Shown here piece after piece: positions 34,232-46,174 of a stretch of DNA of 64,000 nucleotides. Each line of letters starts with the position of its first letter. Within the stretch, counting starts at the first letter, position 1. The notes under the pieces were generated by a model. It had not been told where the DNA came from and did no database searches. It was given only the letters and a program-made list of their open reading frames with translations. This stretch comes from Capillidium heterosporum (lineage: Eukaryota > Entomophthoromycota > Entomophthoromycetes > Entomophthorales > Capillidiaceae): assembly GCA_016630905.1 (NCBI GenBank), contig WBMQ01000009.1, positions 1,364,001 through 1,428,000 on the forward strand. The letters run 5' to 3'. Position numbers and translations under genes: made by a program.

Positions 34232-37200
34232 CTTGGGGGTAGCTCTTATACCTCTATCATAGGACTTCTCATCGTCTTTGGTAATAAAAACTTTTAGGAC
34301 GGCCACTTGATCGACGAAACCGGCTAAAACGATTTGTCTAAGAGCAACTAACTGAGCTGGGGTTGGTGGTTTAAGTTTTGGGTTCAAATCGACATCTACA
34401 CTGGGGCAGTGCAACTGAACCAAGTTGGTAAGCTGCCTACGTAATTTCCTTATCTCCTCCATAGCTTTCGATCTCAAGAAATGCTTCTCACAAAATGCAT
34501 CGTCTCCACCCCCGTACTCGTAAGCTCCAACCGCGTTGAGATCTCGTAGTAGATCGCTGAAGCTATCTCCATTTTGGCTGAATTTGGCTAGCACGTCAAA
34601 AAACTTCCTACGTCGGTTGGTAGTCATAGCATCTTGAGCATCCTCCTCATCTTCAGGGTCAATTAGCTGATGATCCTTGAGGAAAATGTCGCCAACTGCC
34701 AATGTAGCTACGATAGCGATGGTGTAGGGCATACATCCAAATTGCTGCCCAACTACCAACATCTTGGCGAGTCGCGGTGGGACTGGGAACAAAGCCATCA
34801 ACTTACCAATGTCAGTAGCTTGGCCGTCGGTATCCAAGGCCCCAAGGTAAGTGAGAGTACGTTCCGCCTTTTGGATGGCGAAGCTGGGTGGTGGTGTAGG
34901 GAACGGGAATTTGTCTAACTTGACCAAATTCATCGCCTTCATCTGTAGAACTACACCGTCGATAGGTGTTCGGAATATCTCTGGTTTAGCAAATTGTTGG
35001 AAGGTGTCGTTGAAGACGGCTGAACTGAAGAGTCGGTAGCAGTGCCCAGGTCCAGTACGACCGGCACGACCAGCCCTTTGTTCAGCCGAGGCCTTGCTTA
35101 CGAAGCCTACCTCAAACTTGGAGACCTCTGACTTGGGGTCGAATTTCTTTTCCTTAGCTAAACCAGCGTCAACGACGTATCGGATCCCGGGGATGGTGAT
35201 TGAAGTCTCGGCAACGTTAGTTGCTACGACGCAAAGTCTATGCCCGGCTGGTGGCGGTTGGAAGACTTCGAGTTGGCGTTCCGAAGGTAACATCGAGTAC
35301 AGGGGCAGAACATACAAAGGCTGGTGGCTAGCTTCTTCGGAGAGTTCTAAAACTTCAGCCGATGGATCGTCCAACTCTTCCTCAGAATCTCCAAACTCAT
35401 AGTCCATGTCCCCGTCATCGAATTCGTAATCTATGGGTTGATCGTCTCCTTGTTCTAAAGCTTCGACGTCCTCAGCTTCTAAGTTGATATCGGCACGCAC
35501 CTCTTCATCCTTGACCTTGTCACTCTTGCTGCTTGTATTTGTTTTCTTAGCCTTCTTCTTACTGGGTTTCTTAGGGGCAGCTGTTACCTCGGGGAACTTT
35601 TGCTTGAGCTTGCGGCATACGTCCTTGATCTCCTGCTGCCCAGTCAGGAATACTAGGATGCCGCCAGGTGGCAGTCGCGTATGGATCTTGACGACTTTGC
35701 GATAAGCCTCGTCGGCGTGCATGTGGTGGAACTGTGGCGTGCGTTTGTTAAAATGTACAGTGACTGGAAACTGCCTTGCGTCAACCTTGATGACTGGTGG
35801 TATACGCTCCCCCTCTGGGAACAGCCTGGGATTATTGACAAAGTCTTCGACTCGCAAAGTAGCCGACATGATTATCAACTTCAAAGGCTAATTATACTAT
35901 TCAGCTTAAAATACTTTGGAAATAAATTACCTTGACTCCCTCCTTACCCTCTCGAACCATCTTATTACGTAATCTCAAAGCTCTGGACAACACACCGATC
36001 AGGATATCAGTATTTAAAGTACGCTCATGAGCTTCATCCAACAGTAGAGCTGAATATTTGGTTAACATGAGATCAGCTGCAAGTTCTCGCAACAGGACAC
36101 CATCGGTCATAAACTTGATACGCGTATCCTTACCTACAGTAGTGTCGTAACGAACCTGATGGGCTACATGCGCTTCATTGTCAAGCTCTTTAGCTACTCG
36201 AACCGCCATACTTACGGCAGCTACTCGTCTAGGCTGGGTAACCCCAACCAACCCCGACCGTAGTTCACATTTAGGATCTCCATACCCAGCTTCATAGAGG
36301 AACTGAGGGAGCTGGGTAGTCTTACCGGACCCAGTTTCACCACAAATAATGACACAGTCGTTAGCTTCAATGGCTTCCATTATAGGTTGTTCTTCATTGA
36401 GTATAGGTAGTTTTAACCGTGATTCCTGGATCTCCTTGGGGCGGTTGACATGGACATAGTAAGCCTTTTTAATTTCAGCAAAGCTTGGAGTTTGGGACCG
36501 GTAGGGGTTGATAGGCTGCTCAATTTTCTTAACAGTAGATGCAGGTGCCTGTAAATAGCTTAATGAAGTGGTTGGGTTGGTTTCCACATCTTTTTTCTTG
36601 GATACCTCGATCACTTCTTTGCCTTCCTCATCCTCTTCCTCATCCTCAGTATCGGAAGCTGAACTATCAAATGATGAGTCACTGTCACTATCCTCCTTTG
36701 ATCGCTTCAACAGTTCACGAACTGATACTAGTTTCTTTACTTTGGATTTTATAGGCAGGTCGTTCAAGTTAGTCCCTGGCTTCAAAGCGGAACCTCCTAT
36801 TAAACTTGCACTTACCTTACCCTTGACTCCTGCTTGAGGCTTTGATATCGGTATGAGAACTTCTTCAGGTGCCTCTTTCTCAACTAAAAGTCGGACATTG
36901 GGATCGGTTATAGGTATACCAGCTTTTTGTTGATTCAATGCGTGGCGTAACTTCTGTTTGGTAGTCATAGTGGTCTGACCCAAAGCTTTGGAGGATAACA
37001 TTAACTCGGAGCTAAATGAAGTTGCCGAAAGTTTAGCTATTAACTCGGCCTTTTCCTCCTTGGCCAACTTCTTCTTGATGTACTGGTCCAATCGCTTCTT
37101 CTTCTTGGAACTCATCTTGGGTCCTTTTTCTTCAACTTGGACTTCAGTCTGAGGTAGTTCGGACTCTTCAATACCTCCCCAGCCTTCATCATCTACACTG

Positions 37201-37277
37201 TCTATTTCTATGTTGTTGCCGTTTTTCCTGGCGGCTTGGGCTTGGGCCTTCTTCCGTAGTTTGGTTTCTCGTCGCAT
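33817..37277 (-). CDS. DEAH-box RNA helicase, DHX37/Ecm16 (Dhr1) type
   Basis: ATP-dependent RNA helicase; the DHX37/Ecm16 branch removes U3 snoRNA from pre-rRNA during small-subunit ribosome assembly in the nucleolus. Three exons (35931-37277, 34099-35887, 33817-34052) with introns of 43 and 46 nt give 1123 aa, close to family size. The basic, coiled N-terminus has KKKKRLDQYIKKKLAKEEKAE, a family trait. Helicase motifs: GETGSGKTTQLPQF (I), LLLDEAHERTLNTD (II), MSATLRVEDF (III), VATNVAETSITIPG (V) and QRAGRAGRTGPG (VI). An acidic insertion lies in the core. HA2 and OB-fold regions follow. It shares a 142-bp divergent promoter with the methyltransferase. Its last 415 bases are duplicated at 59529-59943. 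Confidence 0.92.
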
Positions 37278-37419
37278 ACCTTTGTCTATTCTTGAACAAA
37301 ACTAAAGTTTTTCGATAAGTTTATGATTTTATCAAAAATTTTTGATGGAATTTGGTTTGGAGAATAAAGTTGGTGAACACCAACAATTTCCACCTTTGTT
37401 TACACAAGAATTTGTTGGG
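37278..37419. promoter_or_regulatory. Divergent promoter of helicase and methyltransferase
   Basis: 142 bases between opposite start codons, so both genes must be driven from here. No specific box is recognised. Confidence 0.45.
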
Positions 37420-38599
37420 ATGAGTTTCGCCTTCAACTTTCAAGTAATACCGACAACAACCTTCAACTATTAAACTTTCCAATTCAATAGTTAGATCCCG
37501 AGGATCAGAATGCCTACAATGACGCCGAAACCAATGGCAGTATCCCTAATGAACCTAACAACTACGATTTTACTTCCTCTGATGTCGTTACAACTCCTTG
37601 CCAACAATTTTTGTTAACCGATGCAGTAGCCTATTTAAAATTTTACAATCAGCTAACATTTTTATTCCTTTTTTAAAGCTACTTCATTCCATCGAACTCG
37701 AGCCTATTCAAATTGGTCTTTACATCCTTTACAAACGACTACTCAGTGATATCCGGGTCCAACTAGCTCAAGAGGACGATTTGACTACTACCAACTCAAC
37801 TTTCAACTGGTTAGGTTGTACTGACTTGATAAAGTATGAATACGAAGGAGGGTTTAAAACTTGGGAATCAGCACTTGACCTCTCCCATTACCTTTCCAAT
37901 TTGGATGATCAACTGTTTAGAAACACTTCGGTTATAGAGGTACCCATTTTTATATTTACATTTAGTTACATTATTTTTTACAAAAAGCTAGGTTGCGGTT
38001 CAGGGCTACCTAGCCTTACCTTCATTAAGAAGTTTGAACCCCATACTGTACATTTCAGCGACTTTAACTCGGAAGTACTGAGGTTATTGACGGTGCCTAA
38101 TTTGATTGGTACCATCTTCAATACTCAAGATGAAGAACAATTTGCTGTTGAGCCCAACTATCTACAGATTCTAAATGAGAAGTGTAAATTTTGGTTTGGT
38201 GACTGGCAACAGCTGGTATAACTTTATTTATTTCTCATTTTTAATACAATATTTTATCTACCAAGTCTCAGAATGTAGGTCTCGACAACAAGTTTAAAGT
38301 TGTATTGACTACCGAAACCGTCTACAGGATGGATTTGATACCAAAGCTGGTGGATACTTTAACTAATATAATGAGCTATCCCGATGGTGTATGGTAAATG
38401 ATGGAACTCTATCCTTCCTTTACTAACTATTAAATGTAGCTTCTTAGCAGCTAAGAACATTTACTTTGGCGTGGGTGGAGGTACCATTCCGTTCAAAGCC
38501 TACCTTGATAGACTAGGATGCCCATTGATGTACAAAGAGGTTGTCGCTTTGACCGACGGTGTCAATAGAGAGGTACTAGAGGTTCGGTGGAGAGTTTAA
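37420..38599 (+). CDS. METTL18/Hpm1-like protein-histidine N-methyltransferase
   Basis: SAM-dependent methyltransferase of the family that methylates a histidine in ribosomal protein uL3. Six exons (37420-37443, 37491-37625, 37679-37939, 37988-38215, 38266-38393, 38440-38599) with 46-53 nt introns give 311 aa. Visible family features: YEGGFKTWESALDLSHYL before the SAM site, SAM motif I ELGCGSGLPSL formed across intron 3, HFSDFNSEVLRLLTVPNL (the DxNxxVL...TxPN signature), FWFGDWQQL, VLTTETVYRMD, and a C-terminal KNIYFGVGGGTIPF block. It is somewhat shorter than yeast Hpm1 (about 377 aa), mainly at the N-terminus. Alternative acceptors exist for intron 4 (38265 or 38271). Confidence 0.88.
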
Positions 38600-38989
38600 A
38601 GTAAAGTCTGAATTTTATAGCCTTTACAGATTATGTTTAAAATAGCCAAAGGTGTTTTGATATAGCTATTTATATTTATACTTTTGCAGTATCATTTAAT
38701 TAAATATATATATAATTTTACCTTCTGGTATATTAAATAAGCATTCCAAATTTTGTAAATATATTGCCATTTTTGACTGCTTTAGTAAACTTTATACTAA
38801 TCATAATTCTAACCTTGTGCAAATTTCGGACTTGTATAGTGTAAGGAAATATTTCCAAGTCAGCTGTAGTTTCACTCCATAAACCGAACTCAAGTTATAT
38901 TCCAGGCTTAGTCGACTGGTCAACATCCCTTTATCAAGTTTAGAAATGCCCCTTTTAACAGGAATCAGGTGATCAACCCCGTACTGACT
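38600..38989. other. AT-rich intergenic spacer
   Basis: 3' flank of the methyltransferase gene; no gene seen. Confidence 0.4.
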
Positions 38990-39181
38990 GCTTCTTAACC
39001 CTTGCACTCCCTAAAGATAACGATTATCTCCCTGAAGAACCAAATGAGTTTTGATATTGGAGCTTAGATGAACACTAATCACCAGTATCTAGAATATTTA
39101 CTACTAAAGATAAGTCGCCTATATAAAACCCACAGTGTACTTAGTAGTAGGTCAAGTAATTATTAAATAAACGTACTGAAC
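38990..39181 (+). mobile_element. LTR 3' part of the Ty3/gypsy family, opposite orientation to the element
   Basis: The end of this block (39153-39181, caagtaattattaaataaac and following) repeats at 43766-43795. A TATA-like tatataaaa at 39120 and an attaaataaa poly(A)-like word near the end fit an LTR. It sits in + orientation directly against the minus-strand pol gene and replaces its last codons, so it inserted into or recombined with that element. The left limit is not defined. Confidence 0.5.
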
Positions 39182-42100
39182 ATTTGAAGGGTTCCTATTT
39201 TTCGTTCATCCATAATTTCTTCAACCTCAAAGACATTGTTTCCTTCCGAAGCAAGATCTGGCACCAAACGACTTGCAGTATTGGTAGATGTCAGAAAGGA
39301 TACATGGAAAGTTGAGTGTATTCTCCAGTTTGATGGTAATTCAAGTGTATAGACTACCTTGCCCACTTGTTTCAATACTTGGAAAGGACCTGTTCGTTTA
39401 TGGCTCAATTTCTTGGAAGGTTGTTTCGATCTTAGGGTAGTCATTTCAAGATATACCCAATCACCCTTTTTGATTTCTGGTGCTTCACGGCGATGTTTAT
39501 CAGCGTAATTCTTGTAGTCTTGTTGAGCCTTAAGGATTTCGAACTTAGCTTTTCCCAACCTGAATACAGTTTTTTTAGACGTTCATCAATCGATGGAATG
39601 ACCTCTAATGTAGGGACTAAGAACTGAACTCGCGGATGGAACTCATAGTTGAGGAAGAATGGTGTTGTTCCCAATGATCTATGCACGGTACTATTCATAG
39701 CTAGTTCTGCTGATGGAAGTAGATCATACCAGTTGTCCTGTTCCCATGTACAATAGCGACGGAGGTATTGTTCTAAAGTGCGGTTCATGCGTTCAGCTTG
39801 ACCATCTGTCTGAGGATGGTAGGCCGTAGAGAATAACAATTGGATACCTAGGGTAGTTGCCATCCTACGCCAAACTTTGGATACAAACTGGGTACCTCGA
39901 TCTGACACTATGGATTTCGGAAGTCCATGAATCTTAATTACCTGGTGGATTAAGGCTTCAACTGCTTCAAGAACTGTTAACGATTTCATTGGTATCATAT
40001 GTGTCATCTTTGAGTGGCGATCCACAATAACTAATATGTGTCGACGCTCATTGGACAAGGGAAGGTCTGTAATAAAATCGACTGTAATATCAGTCCATGG
40101 TTGGTCAGGTGGTTCCAATGGTTGGAGTAAACCATTTGCTGGGTGATTACGATCTCGTGTTCTCTGACAAGTATCACAATTGCTTACCCACTCTTTGACG
40201 TGTCGAGCTAGGCGAGGCCAGGTAAAATCTCGGAACACTAGTTCATAGGTCTTCTTTAGACCAAAGTGTCCGGCTACTGGGGAGTTGTGGCATGCTTGGA
40301 GGATCTTGGTTCGGATTTCCGGAGACGGTACTAAAATCTTGTTCTTGCAGTATAACAAGTCATTGATCAAACGATACTGGTGGATCTTGGAATATGCAAA
40401 TGGTATATTACCTTTCAGGTGCTGGATTACTTAGGCTGAGAACTTACAGTTATGTTGAACTTTCCTTACAAGTTCAATTAATGTTGATTCAGCCATGATT
40501 GCTAACAGTTGGTGAGGTTGAATCATGCATTGCATGCTGTTACTTTCTTTTTCCTCAGTTGTAATTTGGTAATCTTGTTGGCAACTTAGAGCATCCAGTA
40601 GGATCTGAATTATTTCAAGCTTGTAGACAATCCTGATTTTGTACTGTGCCATGTCAAGCCACCACCTTGCTTGTCGGCTAGTTAGCACCTTGCTAACTAT
40701 AAATGATTCAAGATTCTTATGGTTACAGTAAATAATCACTGGAAAGGGAGAACTGTGGATATAGTACTTCCAGTGTTCAAGGGAATCTTTTATAGCAAGT
40801 AGCTCCTTATCATGTACATCATATTTGATTGCTGGACCTACAAATTTACGCGAGAAATAGCCAATAGGTCGGAGGATTTCTTGATCATTGGTTTGGAGCA
40901 GAATAGCTCCCATAGCGTAGTTTGAGGCATCGGTCTGCAGGATAAATGGAATCTTTAGATTTGCTGCTTGTAGAACTGGGCTTTCTATAATCTCTTTGCG
41001 AAGCTGAACAAAGGCTTGTTCACATTCTTCTATCCAGGTGATTGTCTTTGGCTTGCCCCTTGTTAGTTGGGTAAGGGGTAGAGCTTTCTGGGAGTAGTTG
41101 GCAATGAACTTCCGCGAGAAGTTCACTAAGCCCAGGAATCCTTGTAGCGATTTCAGATTGATAGGGCGAGGCCAGAGTTGAACTGCTTCAACTTTATTCT
41201 GTGTTACTCCAATGCCTGCTTCACCTACTTGAAACCCTAAAAATTCAATCGATGACTTGTGAAATTCGCATTTTTCAGGTCGGATACATAACTTGTTTGC
41301 CTCCAATAGTCTGAGTACTTGACAAACCTGCTCTTTATGCTCTTCTAATGAGTTACTATAAATTATACTATCATCCAGGTATACGGTTACGAATTTGTCG
41401 AGGACAGGAGCCAGGATATTGTTCATGAAGCCTTGGAAAGCTGCTGGGGCATTGGTGAGCCCAAATGGCATAACCAACCACTCGAACTGGCCATATCGAC
41501 ATGTGAAAGCTGTCTTCCACCCATATCCTTTATTAATTCGAAGGAGGTGATAGGTATTAACCAAATCAAGCTTTGTGAACCACTTCTTTCCTACTACTTG
41601 CTCCAGGAGGTTCTCAAGGTTAGGTATAGGGTAACAGTCTTTGATGGTATTTGCGTTCAGTGTTTAATAATCCATACAAAGTCTCTTATCGTTGGGTCCT
41701 TTCCGAACAAAGATAACTGGAGATGCTGCTGGCGAACTGGACTTTCGTATAAACCCTTTGCTAAGTAGATCGTCAATAAGATCTTTTAATCGCCGAAGGT
41801 CCGGTTCTGACATTGGATATACTCGACCTTTGGGAAGCTGAGAAGCATCTTTCAGTTGAATCTTCAAATCCTCAACTCGATGAGGAGCTAGAATACGACA
41901 GGATTCCTCAGCGAATAACACTTTAAATGATTGGTACTCTGTTGGTAAACTCTCTTGTGATGGTAGTTCGTCATTAACAATCTCAATTGACTCGACAGTT
42001 GGGATATCGGGCTTAGTACCAGGATTTAAGGCAAACTCTTTATGTTCAGGATAACTAGGCAATAGGCACGTCGAACCTGTTAACCATTCTAATGTATTTG

Positions 42101-42590
42101 TTTCATAATTCAATTTTTCACGGATCTTGCGTAACCAGGGTATCCCTAGAATTATTGGAAAACTCTGTAAATTAGCTACAGTAAGAGGTTGACGAGTCGT
42201 ATTGTTGTCAACCCGCAACTCATAGACTAGGGTCTTTTTAGTGATGCTAGGTACTGATACTGGTCCACCATTTATGGAGTGGATTAGAACTACTGGTTCT
42301 TCTCCCAGACAAAGATTTAAGGTAGTGTAGAGCCGTTCATCGATAAGACATTCAGTGCTTCCTGTATCTATTAGGGCAAAAGTATGAAATACCTGGGTCG
42401 TGTCAGGCAGTTGGTGTCCGAAATTATTGACAATGATATTGGGTGAGTAATGTAACGAAATCTTAATTAAACTTTGCGAAAAGTAAGGGGACGATAAAGT
42501 ATAAATCAGGGATGTTACGGGTTCGGGTCCAGTCAGGTTTACTCTGCTACTACTGGACCCTGTACAAAATTCGGTTGGTCTTTTGGGCAT
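39182..42590 (-). pseudogene. Retrotransposon pol (protease-RT-RNase H-integrase), broken
   Basis: Lies in the -1 frame relative to gag. Protease: FALIDTGSTECLID near 42370. Reverse transcriptase: MPFGLTNAPAAFQ and the catalytic VYLDDSIIYS near 41385. RNase H: LQTDASNYAMGAIL; the expected DHKNL is CNHKNL, an Asp-to-Asn change explained by G to A. Integrase: H2C2 zinc finger (HFGLKKTY, CDTCQ), VDFITDLPL, SDRGTQF and NRTLEQYLRR for the D,D,E residues. In-frame TAA at 41664 and 40431 and a frame change near 39560 inactivate it. The C-terminus has the integrase tail HSTFHVSFL and the first residues of a chromodomain. Confidence 0.85.
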
Positions 42591-42610
42591 TCACGTATGC
42601 GATGACCTGT

Positions 42611-43627
42611 CTAGTACCATTTGAAACAGCGACCCTCAGCTCTTAGTTTGGCTTTCTCTTCTGCTGAAAGTTGAGTGTTTATGGAATCTGCGGAAGTTGA
42701 TCTTGGTGTCCAATTTGATATAGGTTGACTTATAGCGGCACTTCGAGCTGTAATCGACATGAGCCGTTCTAGCGAGTCTGTTTCTTCTGGTTTCAAAAGC
42801 AGATTGGAAGCTAAGTGATTGGGTAATGCATTGATGTAAAGGTCTTTCAAGTATTCCGCTTGGTACCCTGCTTGGCAACCAAGTTCTAGGAAAGTCTGAT
42901 TATACTTGTTGATCTCATTATCCTTTAGTCGTAATTTGAAAAGTTCTCGTTTAATTTGGGCTTGACTAGGTAGGAATCGTTTGGTAAATTCTTTCTTGAG
43001 GGTTTCGTAGGTTAATTTGATACCCAGATCTTCTCTTAATTGAGTGGCCCACAGTAAGGGCTCTCCTTCCAGTTGCAAGATAAAATAAGTCGTCTTTGAG
43101 CGGTCATCCATGTTAGTTTGGTGGTATTGCACCATATTGTCGACACTAGCTAGCCAGGACCGGATTTGTAATGGGCTGGAACCAAGACGGGACTTGACGG
43201 ATTGTAATCCTGGCGATCCACCCAAGATCATCGAATTAGGTTTGGGAGAATCGGTATCGGTGTGATTGTACTTGTTGAACAAATGGTTGATGATATATAC
43301 AATCGTTAAGCCAGTTGCTGCTATACCAAGAATATGGTAGATCGTTTCGAGAGAGAAGTTCTTCAGATCAAGTTTAAGCCAGTTGGTTGGAAATCAGCTA
43401 GCTTTGAGGATGGAAGTAATTATATTGTTGGGAAACGTCCACAAAGAACGCTTACCAGCAGGAGTCAACCAGGCAGTAACGGTAGCCAGTACTCCATAAA
43501 GGCTAAGGAAGTTAACACAAAGGTTATACAGGAAGGATAATCGTGCCTGGAGTCGGATCCAGAGGCGGTGAGTAGACAGGACTACTCCAACCGTAGCCAC
43601 GAGACTAAGGAATGTAGTCAAATCCAT
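42611..43627 (-). pseudogene. Retrotransposon gag with hydrophobic N-terminal extension
   Basis: One frame runs from ATG 43627 to a stop at 42611, interrupted by TGA at 43394. The N-terminal ~115 codons contain three hydrophobic stretches: TTFLSLVATVGVVLS, LYNLCVNFLSLYGVLATV and LGIAATGLTIVYIINHLF. Then comes a standard retrotransposon Gag domain (RSWLASVDNMVQY, WATQLREDLG, FTKRFLPSQAQIK). The zinc knuckle CX2CX4HX4C sits across the terminal stop: the second cysteine is now W and the stop replaces a residue two positions later, after which TGHRIREC is readable. The opposite-strand fragment at 43796-44020 carries the same N-terminal start, so the extension belongs to the family. Confidence 0.75.
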
Positions 43628-43765
43628 TGTTTAACTTGAGTTCTCAGATTCGGCTCAGTTCGGTTTGTTGATTCAGTTCAGGTCAATGCAACTCTCAGTC
43701 TTGGAGGAATGCAAATTATCAGTTTTCAATTATACTATGCAGGGAGTCTATACTATGCCGATAGT

Positions 43766-44020
43766 AGAAGTAATTATTAAATAAACGTACTGAACCGAAT
43801 CCAAGAACTCAAGTTAAACAATGAATTTGACTACGTTTCTTAGTCTCATGGCTACAGTTAGAATGTTTCTATCTGCTTAACACTTTTAGATTAGACTCCA
43901 AGCACAAGTTTCCTCCTTGTATAACCTTTGTGTCAACTTCTTTAACCTTTATAGAGTACTGGCTACTGTTGCTACCTGGCTAACTCTTGCTAATAAGTGT
44001 TCTTGATGGATGTTTCCTAA
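43766..44020 (+). mobile_element. 5' fragment of a second Ty3/gypsy copy, head-to-head and RIP-decayed
   Basis: 43796-44020 is an inverted, diverged copy of 43400-43660 (5' leader and first ~75 codons of gag). Compared with the minus copy, most changes are C to T or G to A, and an early TAA arises in codon 20. It is preceded by an LTR end identical to that at 39153-39181. The rest of this copy is absent or decayed into the AT-rich block that follows. Confidence 0.65.
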
Positions 44021-46174
44021 CAAATATATATATAAACTTAGGAATTTTTAAATCTTTATTTATAATTCTAAATATAACATTAATACTAAAAATTTTTATA
44101 GCTAATTTTATAAAATATCTAAGTAAATAGTCTAGATATAGCATAATTGTATATATATAGGAAATAGTATAGCTTTATATATAAGTAGCTATTAAAAACT
44201 TTTTACTATTTTTTAAGATTAGTTTATATAAAAACTATTAAATTTAAACCTATATTATAATATTTAAGTTAGAATGGTTACTTTGAAATAAGGATAGCTA
44301 GGGTTGTAAATCTATAAATATGATATGGTTTTGTTAAGTTATATTGCTTTTAATAAACTATAGATGTTTAAGCCTTTTATTTCAATAAGAATTAATGTAG
44401 AAAATTTAAAAGTTAAAGGTAGAATATGTAAAAAAGATTATTTCTATAAATTAGTTAGATTCTAATAGCTAAAGTTAGTGTCTATAAAGTGAGAACTAGG
44501 TCTTATACTTTAGTTAAATTTGTTAAAGTTAGTTGAATTATAACTAAACTTTCTATCTTTATTTAGAATAAGATTTAAATATATAGATGTTTAAGCCATT
44601 ACAAATTTAAATTAAATAAAAAATCTTTTAAAACATTATAATACTTACTGTCTATATAGTATGTAGTCATTGATTTACAAGTGTACAGAATTTACATTGT
44701 TATTTTTACAAAACTAGAATAAGGTTATCAAAGTAAATTCTAAAAACTTACAACTTTGCTACACCACCAATGCTTTTTCCTAGATCTACACTTGGAGAAT
44801 GGCTGTATGCTACATTTACTCATTGTTAATCGGTGCCAGCCAACATTTACTACATCCTTTAATATAACTTACAAGTACCAACCTTATGGATTAATACCAT
44901 TAAAGTCCGACAACAGTTCAACTTGCAAAGTCTTGATTTTCTCTACAACCCAGCAATTCAAAAATACATATTCCAGTCCTACCTAAACTAAAAATAGCTC
45001 TATTCCTATCAAATTCCCAGGCCTACTCGAGAACTTACAATATTCCATTACAAATAGGCCCAGGTATTAAAAAGTTCTATATTTAGCTTATAGGATCGAA
45101 TGTTTGGAAATGTGGTGCAAATGTTGGAAGCGTTCTAGCACTAGTTTGAATGGATTAAAACATCCATATTTCATGGACCCCGATGTCAATAGCGATCTAC
45201 AATCCCTGACACAAATTTGAATGGAATATAGGGTACTAATTTACTCCGATACCCTAATAAATGGACTATAATCCCACCTGACACATTACCTATTACCAGC
45301 TCAATTTCATGACCTATTTCTTCGTTTAAAGTTGGCTTTGTCTTTGATCACTTTGAAACCTGATATTTGGAAGTTAGCTACTTATCTATAGCAACTTTAC
45401 TTGGAATGGTTATGGAAAGGTGAACCAAGTGTTGCTGCAATTTGGTATAGATATGTGGCAGATTTTGTAGTAACGAATAGATGGTGGCTAAATTGGACTT
45501 TGCCATCGTTTCATTTATTTAAATATTTTCAACGGTAGATAAATCGGTTAGGAGTGACTTTAATTTATACAAAGCTGAGCCCTGGATGCTAGAACTTTGT
45601 AAGGGAGGAGAGTGGGGGTTGGTTACCCAGCTGTGTAGCAGTTCAAAGCAGATATATTCAAGTCCTATCCCAGCTTTTAGTTTCAAACTAAACCATGGCA
45701 ACTATACTATCGCCACCAAAGCAAGTGTCTATGGTCGGTGTCCATACAATATGCCGCTCCCCAAAATGAACGTAAAGCAATCGCTGACAAGTAAAGGTGA
45801 GCTAAAAATAAGCATTGTATAATTGGCTATAATCCAAATAATTATCATAACTATGAGCATAGGATTGCCTTTAATGGAAGGAAAATTGCCTCTTCCACAG
45901 ATTACCAGCAAATTTCCCAATAAACTCCAGCTCAATTCCAATTTGAGTTAAATTTTCGATTGAGCCTAGGAATTTTTTGTACTATAAGTTACCCCCAGCA
46001 CTAGCCCCTAACCCATAGTTTACGATTCAGGGTTCTTGGATCCAGTACCAATACAAACTGCAGATATTTAAATAGGCGCAACTAACAACTAAGCTTCTTC
46101 AAATTTAAGTTTTCAGTACCTTTATTTCACCCATCGATACCAACAGCACCTTCAAAGTCAAAACAGCCAATACG
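44021..46174. other. AT-rich decayed block, then gene-free spacer
   Basis: 44.02-44.65 kb is very AT-rich, probably decayed repeat. 44.7-46.1 kb has more balanced composition and short frames on both strands (e.g. 45586-45822), none with a domain or homolog I recognise. The last 150 bases must hold the promoter of the next gene. Confidence 0.45.

Larger units (their letters stand above)
39182..43765 (-). mobile_element. Ty3/gypsy retrotransposon, mutated and truncated
   Basis: A gag-pol element on the minus strand with domain order Gag, protease, reverse transcriptase, RNase H, integrase, then the start of a C-terminal chromodomain (EVEEIMDERKI), the chromovirus order. Stops at 43394 (TGA), 42611 (TAG), 41664 (TAA) and 40431 (TAA) plus a frame change near 39560 make it non-autonomous. 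Several lesions fit C-to-T/G-to-A changes. The 3' end is replaced by an opposite-strand LTR and the chromodomain is cut; a clear LTR pair flanking the element is not present. Confidence 0.85.

Noticed and set aside
45586-45822. 78-codon + strand frame with an ATG
   Set aside because: Plausible composition but an equally long frame lies opposite (45519-45701), and there is no domain, splicing or neighbour support.
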